From positions 1 to 7,211 of the forward strand of contig JBFHKO010000132.1 of assembly GCA_041595355.1 (NCBI GenBank): a DNA stretch of 7,211 bases, read 5' to 3'. The position numbers were made by a program, and so were the translations under genes. Source of the DNA: JBFHKO01 sp041595355 (lineage in GTDB: Bacteria; Pseudomonadota; Gammaproteobacteria; Enterobacterales; Aeromonadaceae). The notes under the pieces are model-generated. The model had not been told where the DNA came from. It saw only the letters and a list, made by a program, of their open reading frames with translations, and did not search any database. Below, piece after piece: positions 6,362-7,211 of the stretch. Position 1 is the stretch's first letter. Each line of letters starts with the position of its first letter.

Positions 6362-6390
6362 TTGCGGGGGGCGGCGGCATGCAATAGAAT
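6362..6390 (+). promoter_or_regulatory. Promoter of the tRNA-Tyr-Gly-Thr-tuf unit
   Basis: TTGCGG at 6362-6367 (3 of 6 to -35) is spaced exactly 17 bases from TAGAAT at 6385-6390 (5 of 6 to -10). A GC-rich discriminator GCGCAACGC follows directly, typical of stable-RNA promoters under stringent (ppGpp/DksA) control. A run of six A at 6342-6347 lies where an UP element or Fis-bent DNA would be expected. Transcription would begin near 6397, about 66 bases before tRNA-Tyr. The weak -35 lowers confidence. Confidence 0.6.
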
Positions 6391-6420
6391 GCGCAACGCT
6401 CGTGTGCCTGTCTGGCTGCT

Positions 6421-6434
6421 CGCGTCATGACGCG
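6421..6434. repeat. Perfect 14-bp palindrome in the tRNA operon leader
   Basis: CGCGTCATGACGCG equals its own reverse complement. In RNA it would fold as a 5-bp stem CGCGT/ACGCG with a CATG loop. It lies between the predicted transcription start and tRNA-Tyr, so it may be a leader hairpin used in processing, or a protein-binding palindrome. The sequence does not decide between these. Confidence 0.5.
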
Positions 6435-6462
6435 CTGCGCCACCAAGGCTGGCACTCGTCGA

Positions 6463-6547
6463 GGAGGGGTTCCCGAGTGGCCAAAGGGATCAGACTGTAA
6501 ATCTGACGGCTCTGCCTTCGAAGGTTCGAATCCTTCTCCCTCCACCA
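6463..6547 (+). tRNA. tRNA-Tyr (anticodon GTA)
   Basis: This is an 85-base class II tRNA with encoded CCA, the same length as E. coli tRNA-Tyr and very similar to it. Acceptor GGAGGGG pairs with TCCCTCC (one G-T pair). The anticodon stem TCAGA/TCTGA encloses CTGTAAA, with GTA at 6497-6499. A long variable arm precedes the T-arm AAGGTTCGAATCCTT. It is the first gene of the tRNA-tuf unit here. Confidence 0.97.
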
Positions 6548-6584
6548 GCTTTTCTGCAGTTTGCGGATGTGGAATTTTGCGCGT

Positions 6585-6660
<76 letters not shown>

Positions 6661-6667
6661 GCAAGAT

Positions 6668-6743
6668 GCTGATATAGCTCAGTCGGTAGAGCGCACCCTT
6701 GGTAAGGGTGAGGTCGGCAGTTCGACTCTGCCTATCAGCACCA
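6668..6743 (+). tRNA. tRNA-Thr (anticodon GGT)
   Basis: This 76-base tRNA with encoded CCA is nearly identical to E. coli thrT. Acceptor GCTGATA pairs with TATCAGC. Anticodon stem CACCC/GGGTG encloses TTGGTAA, with GGT at 6701-6703. The T-loop reads TTCGACT. It is the last tRNA before tuf. Confidence 0.97.
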
Positions 6744-6848
6744 GTTCCCTCCCCTGAATCCAGAAGCCGGATTGTTATAAACTCGATTTGCTATTTTTGT
6801 GTGGTTGACTTGTGACCACTTAATCAGTGTTAGCCTTGAGGGACGAGC
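6744..6848 (+). other. tRNA-Thr to tuf spacer and tuf leader
   Basis: These 105 bases join the last tRNA to tuf. A short hairpin AATCC (6757-6761) / GGATT (6769-6773) is followed by TTATAAAC rather than a T-run, so I do not call a terminator. TATAAA at 6776-6781 could be the -10 of a secondary tuf promoter, but no good -35 precedes it. GTGGT (6801-6805) can pair with ACCAC (6815-6819). The ribosome-binding site GAGG (6838-6841) stands 7 bases before the tuf ATG. The layout fits tRNA-tuf cotranscription followed by processing. Confidence 0.5.
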
Positions 6849-7211
6849 ATGTCTAAAGAAAAGTTTGAACGTACAAAACCCCACCTCAACGTTGGTACTA
6901 TCGGCCACGTTGACCACGGCAAGACCACCCTGACTGCCGCCATTACTGCCGTGCTGGCCAAGACCTACGGTGGCAAGGCGTTTGCCTTCGATCAGATCGA
7001 CAAGGCCCCGGAAGAAAAGGCACGTGGTATCACCATCAACACCTCTCACGTTGAATACGATACCCCGGCCCGTCACTACGCTCACGTAGACTGCCCGGGT
7101 CACGCTGACTATGTGAAGAACATGATCACCGGTGCTGCCCAGATGGACGGCGCCATCCTGGTTGTGGCTGCCACCGACGGCCCGATGCCGCAGACCCGTG
7201 AGCACATCCTG
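6849..7211 (+). CDS. tuf: Elongation factor Tu, N-terminal part (cut by window end)
   Basis: EF-Tu is the abundant cytosolic GTPase that brings aminoacyl-tRNA to the ribosome. Only the first 121 codons of about 394 are present; the frame is open at the window edge and shows no damage. The GTP-binding domain is clear. P-loop GHVDHGKT lies at 19-26. Switch I is KARGITINTSHVEY (57-70) with Thr62, and the G3 motif DCPGH is at 81-85 with catalytic His85. The NKxD motif lies beyond the window. The N-terminus MSKEKFERTKPHLNVGTIG is typical. Position after tRNA-Tyr-Gly-Thr matches tufB of E. coli. Since gammaproteobacteria usually have two nearly identical copies, I give the symbol tuf without a letter. 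Confidence 0.98.
   Translation, partial: MSKEKFERTKPHLNVGTIGHVDHGKTTLTAAITAVLAKTYGGKAFAFDQIDKAPEEKARGITINTSHVEYDTPARHYAHVDCPGHADYVKNMITGAAQMDGAILVVAATDGPMPQTREHIL

Noticed and set aside
6757..6783. Hairpin AATCC/GGATT after tRNA-Thr as a terminator between tRNA-Thr and tuf
   Set aside because: The stem is only 5 bp and is followed by TTATAAAC instead of a T-run.
6801..6833. TTGACT at 6805-6810 as the -35 of a dedicated tuf promoter
   Set aside because: At 17-base spacing the -10 position reads TGTTAG, a poor match, and the start would fall within the ribosome-binding site.

Overview
The window looks like chromosomal DNA of a gammaproteobacterium, most likely of the Aeromonadaceae (for example Aeromonas). 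This is inferred from high-GC coding regions, protein sequences close to but distinct from their E. coli counterparts, near-identical enterobacterial tRNAs, and a gene order resembling the E. coli 90-minute region (rrn operon, murB, birA, coaA reversed, tRNA cluster, tufB). I could not run a database search, so the genus is a guess. The region is core housekeeping DNA; I see no insertion sequence, prophage, CRISPR array or other mobile element.

Layout. Bases 37-154 hold a tRNA-Asp and a strong intrinsic terminator, plausibly the end of an rRNA operon that lies mostly outside the window. Bases 155-673 look empty at first. On the minus strand, however, they contain a 30-codon reading frame with a near-ideal Shine-Dalgarno. 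It encodes a one-helix membrane peptide resembling YnhF/CydH, the small accessory subunit of cytochrome bd oxidase. Next comes an unrecognised, very acidic, lysine-free protein of 153 residues (674-1135), for which a GTG start fits better than the longer ATG start. A 106-base gap then carries a sigma70-like promoter overlapped by an excellent LexA (SOS) box just upstream of topB (DNA topoisomerase III). After topB come murB (peptidoglycan precursor synthesis) and birA (biotin ligase/repressor); murB and birA overlap by 4 bases. coaA (pantothenate kinase) runs in the opposite direction and meets birA tail to tail across 7 bases.

Beyond coaA, a divergent promoter with a GC-rich discriminator appears to drive tRNA-Tyr, tRNA-Gly, tRNA-Thr and the start of a tuf gene (EF-Tu), which is cut off by the window end. 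Compared with E. coli, the leading tRNA-Thr (thrU) is absent, and topB plus the acidic protein gene sit between the tRNA-Asp end and murB.

How the genes fit together: the tRNA-tuf unit supplies translation (EF-Tu and cognate tRNAs). murB, birA and coaA supply cell-wall, biotin and CoA metabolism. topB is a DNA decatenation and recombination enzyme that here appears to be tied to the DNA-damage response. Because no terminator is visible between topB and murB, SOS induction could reach murB and birA by read-through; this is inference.
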